A stretch of DNA of 64,000 bases from NCBI GenBank assembly GCA_000620205.1, contig JHVP01000005.1:359328-423327 (forward strand), written 5' to 3'. Made by a program: the position numbers and the translations under genes. Under the pieces are notes generated by a model. That model did no database searches. It was not told where the DNA came from and worked only from the letters and a program-made list of their open reading frames with translations. This DNA is from Geodermatophilaceae bacterium URHA0031. Lineage in GTDB: Bacteria; Actinomycetota; Actinomycetes; Mycobacteriales; Geodermatophilaceae. Every line of letters starts with the position of its first letter. Position 1 is the stretch's first letter. This document shows, in pieces, positions 25,534-33,496 of the stretch.

Positions 25534-27300
25534 ATGAGCGACGACACGGTCCTGGCGACCTTCTTCGGGGACGACGAGTTCCCGGTGCAGTGGGAGGAGG
25601 GCCAGCAGGCGCTCTTCTGGGTGCACGACGACCTGCACATCCCCAACCCGATCTCGCCCATGTACGCCGACATCGGCGGCTGGTGGCTCAAGTGCGACTA
25701 CATGTTCCGCCGCTTCGGCACGCCGTTCGCCTCCGACTGGATCTCCAAGGTCGTCAACGGCTACGTGTACACCGCGGCCATCCCGGCCACCCCGGGGTTG
25801 ACCGCCGAGGCCTCCGAGTACGGCGCGCGGTACACCCCGCGGGTGCCGCTGGACGCCGAGGACCCGGCCGAGCTCGGCGCCTACATGGGCTGGACGCTGC
25901 CCTACTACGCCGAGCACTTCCTCGTCTGGTGGCGGGACCGGCTGCGCCCGGAGATGGAGCGCAACTTCGTCCGCTTCGACTCCTACGACCACGACGCCGC
26001 CAGCCTGGTCGAGCTCGCGATCCTGCTCGAGGACGCGATCGACATGCACGACCGGCACTGGCAGATCCACTGGGTGCTCAACTTCGCCCAGTTCTCCTCG
26101 ACCCTGGCGCTGAACGCCGCGGTCGCCGCCGGGAAGGGCGAGGGCGACCACTCCGCGCTGATGGGCCGGCTGCAGAGCTCGACGGTGAACCGCAACTGGG
26201 ACTCCATCGAGGAGCTCTGGAAGATCAAGGAGCTGGTGGCGAAGGAGCAGGGCGAGGTCGCCCAGGCCTTCCAGAAGGCCACCGCCGGCGACGTGCTGCG
26301 GGCCCTGGAGGGCACCGAGGCCGGCCGGGCCTTCATCGCCGAGCACATCACGCCCTACCAGCAGACCTTCGGCTACAAGTCGATGTACGCCCACGAGTTC
26401 TCGTTCCGGACGTGGCGGGAGGACCCGGCGCCGATCCTCGAGGCGATCCGCGGCTACCTGGAGAGCGACTACGACTACCCGGCCGAGCTGCAGGCCGTCG
26501 CCGACGACCTGGAGAAGGCCAAGGCCGAGGTGTTCGAGGGCGTCGAGCCCGGACCGGCGCGCGAGGAGCTGGAGCGGGCCCTCGAGCTCAGCCTGCGGAT
26601 GAACCCGCTGACGCCGGACCACCACTTCTACATCGACCAGGGCACCAACGCCCGGGTCCGGCTGGTGCTCGTGGCGATCGGCCGCAAGCTGGTCGCCGAG
26701 GGCCGGCTGGACGACGCCGAGGACGTCATGTACCTCCGCTACAACGAGCTGCGCCGGCTGATGGCCGGCAGCAACTCCTTCGACGCCCAGGAGCTGGTCG
26801 GCGACCGCCGGGACGCGCGGGAGGACGCCTACGAGGTCCGGCCGCGGGACTGGATCGGCACCGCCACCGCCGACCAGGTGGGCTTCCCCTACTGGTCGCT
26901 GTGGGCCTTCCCGGAGAAGCTGAACCGGCCGGCGCCCTCGCACGACGCCGAGATCCCCGGCCTGCCGGCCTCGGCCGGTGTCGTGGAGGGCACCGCCCGC
27001 GTCGTCCTCTCCGCCGAGCAGTTCGGCGAGGTGCAGCGCGACGAGATCATCGTCTGCCGGATGACCAGCCCGTCCTGGGTCGTGCTGTTCACCAAGATCT
27101 CCGGCCTGGTCACCGATGCCGGCGGCATGGCCTCGCACCCCGCCGTCGTCTCCCGCGAGTTCGGGATCCCCGCCGTCGTCGGCACCTCCGACGCCACCCG
27201 GCGGATCAGGACCGGTGACCGGATCCGGGTCAACGGCTCCACCGGCCGCGTGGAGATCGTCAGCGACGTCCCGGCGTCGGCCCCGGTCGGTGCCCTCTGA
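25534..27300 (+). CDS. PEP-utilising enzyme: substrate-type domain plus swivelling phosphohistidine domain
   Basis: 588 residues from the ATG at 25534 (CGGAG upstream). The last 100 residues are the mobile phosphohistidine domain of PEP synthase/PPDK-type enzymes; the catalytic His is H535 in GGMASHPAVVSREFGIPAVVG-like sequence. The first 430 residues (FPVQWEEGQQALFWVHDDLH onward) are helical and resemble the N-terminal part of stand-alone PEP-utilising enzymes rather than the PEP-binding TIM barrel. The ATP-grasp domain is in the next gene. By analogy with phenylphosphate synthase and rifampin phosphotransferase, the pair may phosphorylate a small organic substrate with ATP. Confidence 0.8.
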   Translation: MSDDTVLATFFGDDEFPVQWEEGQQALFWVHDDLHIPNPISPMYADIGGWWLKCDYMFRRFGTPFASDWISKVVNGYVYTAAIPATPGLTAEASEYGARYTPRVPLDAEDPAELGAYMGWTLPYYAEHFLVWWRDRLRPEMERNFVRFDSYDHDAASLVELAILLEDAIDMHDRHWQIHWVLNFAQFSSTLALNAAVAAGKGEGDHSALMGRLQSSTVNRNWDSIEELWKIKELVAKEQGEVAQAFQKATAGDVLRALEGTEAGRAFIAEHITPYQQTFGYKSMYAHEFSFRTWREDPAPILEAIRGYLESDYDYPAELQAVADDLEKAKAEVFEGVEPGPAREELERALELSLRMNPLTPDHHFYIDQGTNARVRLVLVAIGRKLVAEGRLDDAEDVMYLRYNELRRLMAGSNSFDAQELVGDRRDAREDAYEVRPRDWIGTATADQVGFPYWSLWAFPEKLNRPAPSHDAEIPGLPASAGVVEGTARVVLSAEQFGEVQRDEIIVCRMTSPSWVVLFTKISGLVTDAGGMASHPAVVSREFGIPAVVGTSDATRRIRTGDRIRVNGSTGRVEIVSDVPASAPVGAL

Positions 27301-28169
27301 TGACCGCCACCCTCCCCACCTCCACCGAGGAGACCACCGTGCCGACGGACGCCCCGCTGGTGCTGCCCTTCGCCGACCCCCGCTGTCGGCAGGTCGAGCT
27401 GACCGGCGGCAAGGGCGCGAGCCTCGCCACCATGACCGCCGAGGGGCTGCCCGTGCCGCCCGGCTTCGTCATCACCTCGGCGGCCTTCGAGGCCGCGGTC
27501 GACGCCGAGGCCCTGCGGGAGGCGATGCGGGCCGAGGACGTCGAGGCCGCCCGCGCGCTGGTCGCGGACGCCCAGCCGCCCCGGGAGCTGATCGAGGAGC
27601 AGTTCGCCGAGCTGACCGGACCGGTCGCCGTCCGCTCCTCGGCCTGCGCCGAGGACTCCGCGGGCGCCAGCTACGCCGGCCAGCAGGAGACCTTCCTCAA
27701 CACCGAGGGCCTCGAGGCCGTGCTGCACCACGTGGTCGAGTGCTGGCTGTCCTTCTTCACCGACCGGGCCGTCTTCTACCGGCAGGAGAAGGGGTCGCTG
27801 GAGGACGTCGCGATGGCCGTCGTCGTCCAGCAGATGATCGACAGCCAGAAGTCCGGCGTGATGTTCACCGTCGACCCGGTGCACGGCCGCAAGGACCGGA
27901 TGGTCGTCGAGGCGGCCCGCGGGCTCGGCGAGGCCGTCGTCTCCGGCGAGACCACCCCGGACAACTACACGCTCTCCCGCGACGGCGTGGTCAAGAAGTC
28001 CAAGGTGGTGGACGCCGAGCGGGTGCTCACCGACGAGGAGTGCGCGGCGCTGGCGCGGATGGGGCAGAAGCTGGCCTCGCTGCACGGCGCCCCGCAGGAC
28101 ATCGAGTGGGCCTTCGACGCCGCCGACGAGCTCTACCTGCTGCAGTCGCGACCGATCACCACGATCTGA
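27300..28169 (+). CDS. PEP/pyruvate-binding (ATP-grasp, PPDK_N) domain protein
   Basis: 289 residues; the ATG overlaps the previous stop (TGATG). Family marks are ELTGGKGASLATM (nucleotide-binding Lys), VAVRSSACAEDSAGASYAGQ, VVVQQMIDSQKSGVMFTVDP, and EWAFDAADELYLLQSRPITT at the end. It is the nucleotide-binding module of PEP synthase-like enzymes on its own. It must work with the phosphohistidine protein upstream, transferring the beta-phosphate of ATP to its His535. Stand-alone length and immediate coupling argue for an obligate complex. Confidence 0.85.
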   Translation: MTATLPTSTEETTVPTDAPLVLPFADPRCRQVELTGGKGASLATMTAEGLPVPPGFVITSAAFEAAVDAEALREAMRAEDVEAARALVADAQPPRELIEEQFAELTGPVAVRSSACAEDSAGASYAGQQETFLNTEGLEAVLHHVVECWLSFFTDRAVFYRQEKGSLEDVAMAVVVQQMIDSQKSGVMFTVDPVHGRKDRMVVEAARGLGEAVVSGETTPDNYTLSRDGVVKKSKVVDAERVLTDEECAALARMGQKLASLHGAPQDIEWAFDAADELYLLQSRPITTI

Positions 28170-28172
28170 CCG

Positions 28173-29033
28173 GTGCGCTACGTGACCTACGAGTCGCCGG
28201 CCGGCCCCCGCGTGGGCCGGCTGGACGGCGACACGGTGCTCGACGTCGGGTTCGACGGCGACATGGTGGCCTTCATCGAGGCCGGGGCGCCGATCGCGGC
28301 GGAGCGGGCGGTCCCGGGTGCCCGGCTGCTGGCCCCGCTGGTCCCGCGCTCCTTCCGCGACTTCCTGGCCTTCGAGGGCCACCTGCTCAACGCCTACCGC
28401 AACCTGGGCCGCGAGGTCCCGGCCGAGTGGTACGACGTGCCGGTCTTCTACCGCAGCACGGGGACGACGGTGATCGGCCCGGACACCGTGCTGCCGTGGC
28501 CCTCGTACAGCGCGCAGCTCGACCACGAGCTGGAGCTGGCCGCGGTGGTCGGCCGGCCGTGCCGGGACGTCCGCGCCGAGGACGCCCTGGACTGCGTCTT
28601 CGGCTTCACGATCTGGAACGACGTGTCCGCCCGGGACGTGCAGCGCCGCGAGCTGCCGATCGGCATGGGCCCGGCCAAGGCCAAGGAGTGGGACGGCTCC
28701 AACGCGCTGGGCCCCTGCATCGTCACCTCCGACGAGGTCGACCTGGCCACCCTCGAGCTCGAGGTCCGGGTCAACGGCGAGCGGTGGGGCGGTGACCGGA
28801 TCTCCGCCATGCACCACACCTTCGGCGACCTGATCGCCTACGCGGCGCAGGACCAGACCCTGCTCCCCGGCGAGGTGCTCGGCTCGGGCACCGCCACCGG
28901 TGGCTCGGGACTGGAGCTGGACCGCTGGATACAGCCCGGGGACGTCATCGAGATGGAGGCCGGCCCGATCGGCGTCCTCCGCAACACCGTCGGAACACGC
29001 TCCACCCCATCCACCCAACGGAAGGACCACTGA
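28173..29033 (+). CDS. fumarylacetoacetate hydrolase (FAH) family protein (1)
   Basis: 286 residues from a GTG 3 bp after the previous stop. FRDFLAFEGHLLNAYRNLG, the metal-binding HELELAAVVGR Glu pair, WNDVSARDVQ, GPAKAKEWDGSNALGPCIVT and GEVLGSGTATGG are typical of FAH-type hydrolases, hydratases and decarboxylases. Enzymes of this family cleave or hydrate 1,3-dioxo or 2-oxo acids from ring-cleavage pathways. In this operon it would act after phosphorylation and further steps; the exact substrate is unknown. Confidence 0.88.
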   Translation: MRYVTYESPAGPRVGRLDGDTVLDVGFDGDMVAFIEAGAPIAAERAVPGARLLAPLVPRSFRDFLAFEGHLLNAYRNLGREVPAEWYDVPVFYRSTGTTVIGPDTVLPWPSYSAQLDHELELAAVVGRPCRDVRAEDALDCVFGFTIWNDVSARDVQRRELPIGMGPAKAKEWDGSNALGPCIVTSDEVDLATLELEVRVNGERWGGDRISAMHHTFGDLIAYAAQDQTLLPGEVLGSGTATGGSGLELDRWIQPGDVIEMEAGPIGVLRNTVGTRSTPSTQRKDH

Positions 29034-29034
29034 C

Positions 29035-29328
29035 ATGGCGTTCGTCGTCGCAGCCACCTGGAAGGCCAAGCCCGGGGAGGCCGAGCGGGTCACCGAGGTG
29101 ATCAAGAAGATGACGCCGCTGTCCCGGGCCGAGCCGGGCAACGTCTTCTACCAGGCCCAGGTCAACCCCGAGGACCCGGAGACCTTCTTCCTCTACGAGC
29201 AGTACGCCGACGCGCAGGCCTACGAGGACCACAAGGCCACACCGCACTTCCAGGAGAACGTGTTCGGCTACATCCTGGAGTACCTGGCCGAGCGCAGCGT
29301 GAAGACCTACGAAACGATCGATGCCTGA
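29035..29328 (+). CDS. ABM-domain protein (putative quinol monooxygenase)
   Basis: 97 residues from the ATG at 29035. AFVVAATWKAKPGEAERV, EPGNVFYQAQVNPEDPETFFLYEQY and the HKATPHFQENV helix form the antibiotic-biosynthesis-monooxygenase ferredoxin-like fold, normally a dimer. Such proteins oxidise quinols without cofactors, degrade haem or act as small-molecule isomerases. The next gene overlaps it by 8 bp, so it belongs to the pathway. Confidence 0.85.
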   Translation: MAFVVAATWKAKPGEAERVTEVIKKMTPLSRAEPGNVFYQAQVNPEDPETFFLYEQYADAQAYEDHKATPHFQENVFGYILEYLAERSVKTYETIDA

Positions 29329-30733
29329 GGTCACCACCGTCGACCCGGCCACCGGGCAGGTGCTGGCCACCTACCCGGCGGCCGGGGTCGACCAGGTGCT
29401 GCAGGTCCTCGCCGACGTGCACGACGCCCAGCCGGCCTGGGCCGCGCGGCCGGTCGAGGAACGCGCCGAGCTGGTCCGGGCGATCGGCGCGCAGCTGCGC
29501 AAGGAGTCCGACGAGCTCGCCGCGCTGATGACCGCGGAGATGGGCAAGCCGATCGCGGAGGCCCGCGCCGAGGTGGAGAAGTCCGCGACCGCCTGCGACT
29601 TCTACGCCGAGCACGGCCCGGCCTTCCTCGGCCCGCGGCCGGTCGACACCGGCGGGCACCAGCGCAGCTGGGTGGCGCAGGAGCCGATCGGCGTCGTCCT
29701 CGCCGTCATGCCGTGGAACTTCCCGTTCTGGCAGGTGCTGCGGTTCGCCGCCCCGACCCTGCTCGCCGGCAACACCGCCGTCCTCAAGCACTCCCCCAAC
29801 GTCACCGGCTGCGCGCTCCGGATCGAGCGGGTGCTCCGCGACGCCGGTCTCCCCGCGGACGTGTTCCGCAGCGTCGTGGTGGCCGAGGACGACGTGCCGG
29901 AGGTGAGCCGGGCGCTGATCGAGGACGACCGGGTCGCCGCGGTGAGCCTGACCGGCAGCGAGCGGGCCGGGGCCGCCGTCGCGGCCGCGGCCGGCCGGGC
30001 CGTCAAGAAGAGCCTGCTCGAGCTGGGTGGCTCCGACCCGTTCGTCGTCCTCGCCGACGCCGACGTGGAGCTGGCGGTGGCCGGTGCGGTGCGGAGCCGG
30101 TTCCTCAACTCCGGGCAGAGCTGCCTGGCGGCCAAGCGCTTCGTCGTGCACCGGGACGTCGCCGAGGAGTTCACCGCCCGCTTCGCCGGGGCCGTGCGGG
30201 AGCTGCGGGTCGGGGACCCGCGCGACGAGGCGACGTCGGTCGGCCCGTTGGCGCGCGCCGACCTGCGCGACGGCCTCGAGCGCCAGGTCCGCGAGTCGGT
30301 CGCCGGCGGCGCCCGGGTGCTCGCCGGCGGGGCGCCGCTGGAGGGGCCGGGCGCGTTCTTCGCCCCCACCGTGGTCACCGACGTCACCCCGGACATGCCG
30401 GTGCTCGCCGAGGAGACCTTCGGGCCGGTCGCGGCGGTGGTCGTGGTGGCCGACGACGACGAGGCGGTGCGGCTGGCCAACGCCACCCGGTACGGGCTGG
30501 GGGCCAGCGTGTGGAGCGCCGACCCCGGGCACGCGCTGGCCGTCGGCCGGCGGATCACCTCCGGGGCGCTGTTCGTCAACGCCGTGGTCGCCTCCGACCC
30601 CCGGCTGCCCTTCGGCGGGACCAAGCGCAGCGGCTACGGCCGTGAGCTCGGTGAGGCCGGCGCGCTGGAGTTCACCAACGCGCGGACCTACGTGGTCGGC
30701 GGCGGGGTGCCCACCGGCCCGGCGACCGAGTGA
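29321..30733 (+). CDS. NAD(P)-dependent aldehyde dehydrogenase (succinate-semialdehyde-type)
   Basis: 470 residues from the ATG at 29321. MPWNFPFWQVLRFAAP, SLTGSERAGAAVAAAAG, LELGGSDPFVV (general-base Glu) and NSGQSCLAAKRF with nucleophile C268 are all intact. Sequence style is that of the GabD/Sad group. It is the last gene of the operon and would oxidise a semialdehyde product to the acid. Succinate semialdehyde itself is plausible but not shown. Confidence 0.9.
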   Translation: MPEVTTVDPATGQVLATYPAAGVDQVLQVLADVHDAQPAWAARPVEERAELVRAIGAQLRKESDELAALMTAEMGKPIAEARAEVEKSATACDFYAEHGPAFLGPRPVDTGGHQRSWVAQEPIGVVLAVMPWNFPFWQVLRFAAPTLLAGNTAVLKHSPNVTGCALRIERVLRDAGLPADVFRSVVVAEDDVPEVSRALIEDDRVAAVSLTGSERAGAAVAAAAGRAVKKSLLELGGSDPFVVLADADVELAVAGAVRSRFLNSGQSCLAAKRFVVHRDVAEEFTARFAGAVRELRVGDPRDEATSVGPLARADLRDGLERQVRESVAGGARVLAGGAPLEGPGAFFAPTVVTDVTPDMPVLAEETFGPVAAVVVVADDDEAVRLANATRYGLGASVWSADPGHALAVGRRITSGALFVNAVVASDPRLPFGGTKRSGYGRELGEAGALEFTNARTYVVGGGVPTGPATE

Positions 30734-30755
30734 GGCGCTGAGCAACCGGGCCGGG

Positions 30756-31949
30756 TCAGGCCGGGCCCTGCGCCGCCCGGCTGGGCGCCGAACCCTCCGG
30801 CCGCCGGTCCAGGGCGACGGTCAGCGCGGGGAACAGCAGCACCGTGACCGCGCCGGCACCGACCAGGGCCGCGGCGTTCTCCGGCAGCATCGTGCCGCTG
30901 CGCAGACCGATCTCGGCCAGCGCGACCAGGACGGGCAGCGCCGTCGCGCTCACGAGCGCCACCTGGCCCCGCTGGCGCGCGGGCAGCACCCCGCGGTAGA
31001 CCAGCAGGACCGGACCGCCCCGGACCACCAGCATGAGCACGAGGAACAGCAGCAGCCGCAACGGGGCCTCGGCGATGGAGTGCAGGTCCAGACCCATCCC
31101 TGAGTACACGAAGAACAGCGGGACGAAGAACCCGTACCCGATGGCGTCGAGCTTCGACTCGAGCACCGGGGCGGCGTCCCCCACCCAGCGCCGCAGCACC
31201 ATGCCGGCGAGGAAGGCGCCGAGCACGGCGTCGAGGTGGAAGCGGTCGGTCACCGCGACGAGGGTGAGGAGCAGCAGGATCGTGCCGCGCAGGGTGATCT
31301 GGGCGGTCTCGTTCTGCCCGGTCCGGAGGACGCCGGCCAGTCGGCCACCCCCGCTGACCCCGCGCCGGAGCAGGGCGAGGACGACGGCGAGCAGCCCCAC
31401 CGCGGTCAGCGAGGCCAGGGCGGCGAGCCGGCCCTGGGTCCCCAGGAACACCGCGATGGCCAGCACCGGGAACAGCTCGCCGACCGCTCCGGTGGCCAGC
31501 AGGTGGCGGCCCAGCGGACCGCGCAGCAGCCCCTTGTCCCGCAGGACCGGCAGCAGCGTGCCCAGCGCCGTGGTGGTCAGGCCGAGCGACACCGGCAGGT
31601 ACGCCTCGACGACCCCGGCGGCGTCCAGCGCGCCGACCACGCCGCCGGCCAGCAGCAGGGACACCCCCCAGGAGACCACCGCGCGCCGGCCGGCGTCCTC
31701 GCGCACCAGCCGCAGGTCGACCTCGTAGCCGGCGAGCAGGAACACGAAGCCCAGGCCGACGTCGGCCAGCACCCGCACGTCCCGCGCCGCACCGATGCCG
31801 AGCACGTCCGGGCCGATGATGATCCCGCCGGCCAGCAGCAGCACCACCTGGGGCGCGGGCAGCCGCGGGAACAGGCCGACGACCAGGGCGGACAGCAGCG
31901 ACACCGCCGCCACGGCGGCCAGGGTGTCGAGCGACACGACGTCGTCCAC
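30756..31949 (-). CDS. cation:proton antiporter (Kef/CPA2-type membrane domain)
   Basis: 397 residues from a GTG at 31949. About twelve hydrophobic helices. LAGGIIIGPDVLGIG, FVFLLAGYEVDLRLV and DAVLGAFLAGMVLRR are typical of the Na+/H+ exchanger domain of CPA2 antiporters. No TrkA-N or USP domain follows, so regulation is not by NAD binding. It converges with the aldehyde dehydrogenase and is unlikely to belong to that pathway. Probable role in pH or K+/Na+ homeostasis. Confidence 0.88.
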   Translation of the reverse strand: MDDVVSLDTLAAVAAVSLLSALVVGLFPRLPAPQVVLLLAGGIIIGPDVLGIGAARDVRVLADVGLGFVFLLAGYEVDLRLVREDAGRRAVVSWGVSLLLAGGVVGALDAAGVVEAYLPVSLGLTTTALGTLLPVLRDKGLLRGPLGRHLLATGAVGELFPVLAIAVFLGTQGRLAALASLTAVGLLAVVLALLRRGVSGGGRLAGVLRTGQNETAQITLRGTILLLLTLVAVTDRFHLDAVLGAFLAGMVLRRWVGDAAPVLESKLDAIGYGFFVPLFFVYSGMGLDLHSIAEAPLRLLLFLVLMLVVRGGPVLLVYRGVLPARQRGQVALVSATALPVLVALAEIGLRSGTMLPENAAALVGAGAVTVLLFPALTVALDRRPEGSAPSRAAQGPA

Positions 31950-32134
31950 CCGGCCCTCCCGTCGGACTGAGGTGCTCGCGCGGTCGGCGCCGCTGGATTG
32001 TCGCGGCCCGCCCAGCCGGTGGGAAGGTGCTCCGCGCCGACCGGCCGGTCCGGGCCCGACGGGTGCGGATGCGGGCGAACGGCTGCCACCCTGGGCGGTG
32101 TCGTGCAGCCGCGCACCCGCGCCCCGGAGGACCG

Positions 32135-32812
32135 ATGACCACGTTCCTCACCGCACTGGGCGGCATCGCCTGGACCGTCGTGTACGTCGACGCCATCCGC
32201 ATCGGGTTCACGCAGCGCACGTACGCACTGCCCGTGGCCGCCCTCGCGCTGAACCTCGCCTGGGAGTCCGTCTACGCGGTCTGGGGTCTGATCACCGAGC
32301 CGGGCCTGCAGGCGTGCGTCAACCTGGTCTGGTTGCTGGCCGACCTCGTGATCGTCGCCACGTTCGTCCGGTACGGCCGCAGCGAGTTCCCCGCGCCCGT
32401 CCCCCGGAGCTGGTTCGTCGCCGGGTCCGTGGGGCTCTTCGCCGCCGCCTACGCGGTGCAGTGGGCCTTCGTCGTCGAGTTCGACTACGCCCAGGCCGCC
32501 CGGTACTCCGCCTTCCTGCAGAACCTGCTGATGTCCGGGCTGTTCATCGCCATGTTCGTCGCGCGGCGAGGGCCACGGGGACAGTCCATGACCATCGCGG
32601 TGGCGAAGTGCATCGGTACCGCCGCCCCCACGATCGTCTTCGGCGTCGACGAGCACTCGGCGTTCATCCTGACGCTCGGTCTGCTCTGCCTCGCCCTCGA
32701 CGCCGGCTACATCGGGCTCCTGGCATGGTCACGACGCCATCCTGGTGCCCTGGCCGGCGGCGCGGTCACCGGCGCGGTCGCCGGCGCGGTCGCCGGCGCA
32801 GCTGGTCCGTGA
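32135..32812 (+). CDS. seven-helix membrane protein resembling PaxB/Pyr4-type terpene cyclases
   Basis: 225 residues from the ATG at 32135 (CGGAGG upstream). Six to seven hydrophobic helices. ALALNLAWESVYAVWG carries an Asn and Trp-Glu (E44), and the last helix has LCLALDAGYIGLL (D189). In fungal Pyr4, as I recall it, a Glu in the same kind of N..WE motif and an Asp in the last helices are essential for cyclisation of epoxy-terpenoids. No prenyltransferase or epoxidase lies nearby, so a cyclase role is only a hypothesis. The C-terminus ends in a Gly/Ala/Val repeat. Confidence 0.6.
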   Translation: MTTFLTALGGIAWTVVYVDAIRIGFTQRTYALPVAALALNLAWESVYAVWGLITEPGLQACVNLVWLLADLVIVATFVRYGRSEFPAPVPRSWFVAGSVGLFAAAYAVQWAFVVEFDYAQAARYSAFLQNLLMSGLFIAMFVARRGPRGQSMTIAVAKCIGTAAPTIVFGVDEHSAFILTLGLLCLALDAGYIGLLAWSRRHPGALAGGAVTGAVAGAVAGAAGP

Positions 32813-32825
32813 CCGGGTCGGTCGG

Positions 32826-33434
32826 TCAGCTCGCCGCGGCCCGGAGCAGGGCGCTGCCGGGGACGACGAGCCGGCGGACGTGCCGGTCGACGTCGTCGGG
32901 ACCGGGGTCCGGCTCGCCGAAGTCGAGTGCGCCGATGGCGTAGAAGTCGGTGCTCGCGGTGACCGACTGCCAGCGCCAGGTCAGCTCGCGCGGGTCCAGG
33001 TGCGGCAGCAGCGGCGCCAGCACGGCGCAGTACCGGTCGGCCATGGCGCGGATCGCGGCCGCGCCGTTGGCCTCCCACCGGGCGGGGGGCTGGTCGAAGA
33101 TGCGGGTGAACACCCGTGCGGCGTACCGGCCCCGCCCCGCGCAGCGCAGCGTCACGATCGGCCGCACCCAGCCGTCCACCAGCCCCTCGACGGCGGGGGC
33201 CGCGACGAGCGGCTGCAGGGACCGCTCCCGGTCGGCGACCACCTGGTCGACCACCCGGCGCTCCACCGCGGCGACGAGGGCGGCCTTGCCGCCGAAGTAG
33301 TAGCCCACCGCGGCGGCGTTGGCGACGCCGGCCAGCCGCAGCACGTCCCGCACCGAGGTGCCCGCCGGGCCGTGCTGCGCCAGCAGCTCCTCCGCGGCGT
33401 CCAACAGCCGCGAGGGGGTAGCGGTCTGCGTCAT
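32826..33434 (-). CDS. TetR-family transcriptional regulator
   Basis: 202 residues from the ATG at 33434 (GGAGG upstream). The HTH is clear: LLDAAEELLAQHGPAGTSV, DVLRLAGVANAAAVGYYFGGK. The C-terminal ligand domain resembles the group with PHLDPRELTWRW and TDFYAIG. It is divergent from the MFS transporter and probably represses it; a dyad lies between them. Confidence 0.92.
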   Translation of the reverse strand: MTQTATPSRLLDAAEELLAQHGPAGTSVRDVLRLAGVANAAAVGYYFGGKAALVAAVERRVVDQVVADRERSLQPLVAAPAVEGLVDGWVRPIVTLRCAGRGRYAARVFTRIFDQPPARWEANGAAAIRAMADRYCAVLAPLLPHLDPRELTWRWQSVTASTDFYAIGALDFGEPDPGPDDVDRHVRRLVVPGSALLRAAAS

Positions 33435-33458
33435 CCGACCTCCATGCTGGTGCCCCGC

Positions 33459-33478
33459 CCTGAGACGGGCGTATCAGG
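33459..33478. promoter_or_regulatory. candidate TetR operator
   Basis: CCTGAGACGGGCGTATCAGG: an imperfect palindrome, 8 of 10 positions matching between arms, centred in the 62-bp space between the divergent tetR and MFS starts. Position and size fit a TetR dimer site. Confidence 0.5.
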
Positions 33479-33496
33479 CGAACGTCTGGAGTCAGC

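Noticed and set aside
26889..29141. Long minus-strand frame of about 750 codons opposite the split phosphotransferase and FAH genes
   Set aside because: Same artefact: the plus strand carries intact family motifs, and the minus frame has no recognisable domain.
29316..29321. Further ATCGAT at the start of the aldehyde dehydrogenase gene
   Set aside because: It lies in overlapping coding sequence inside an operon and has no AT-rich flanks, so it is probably chance.
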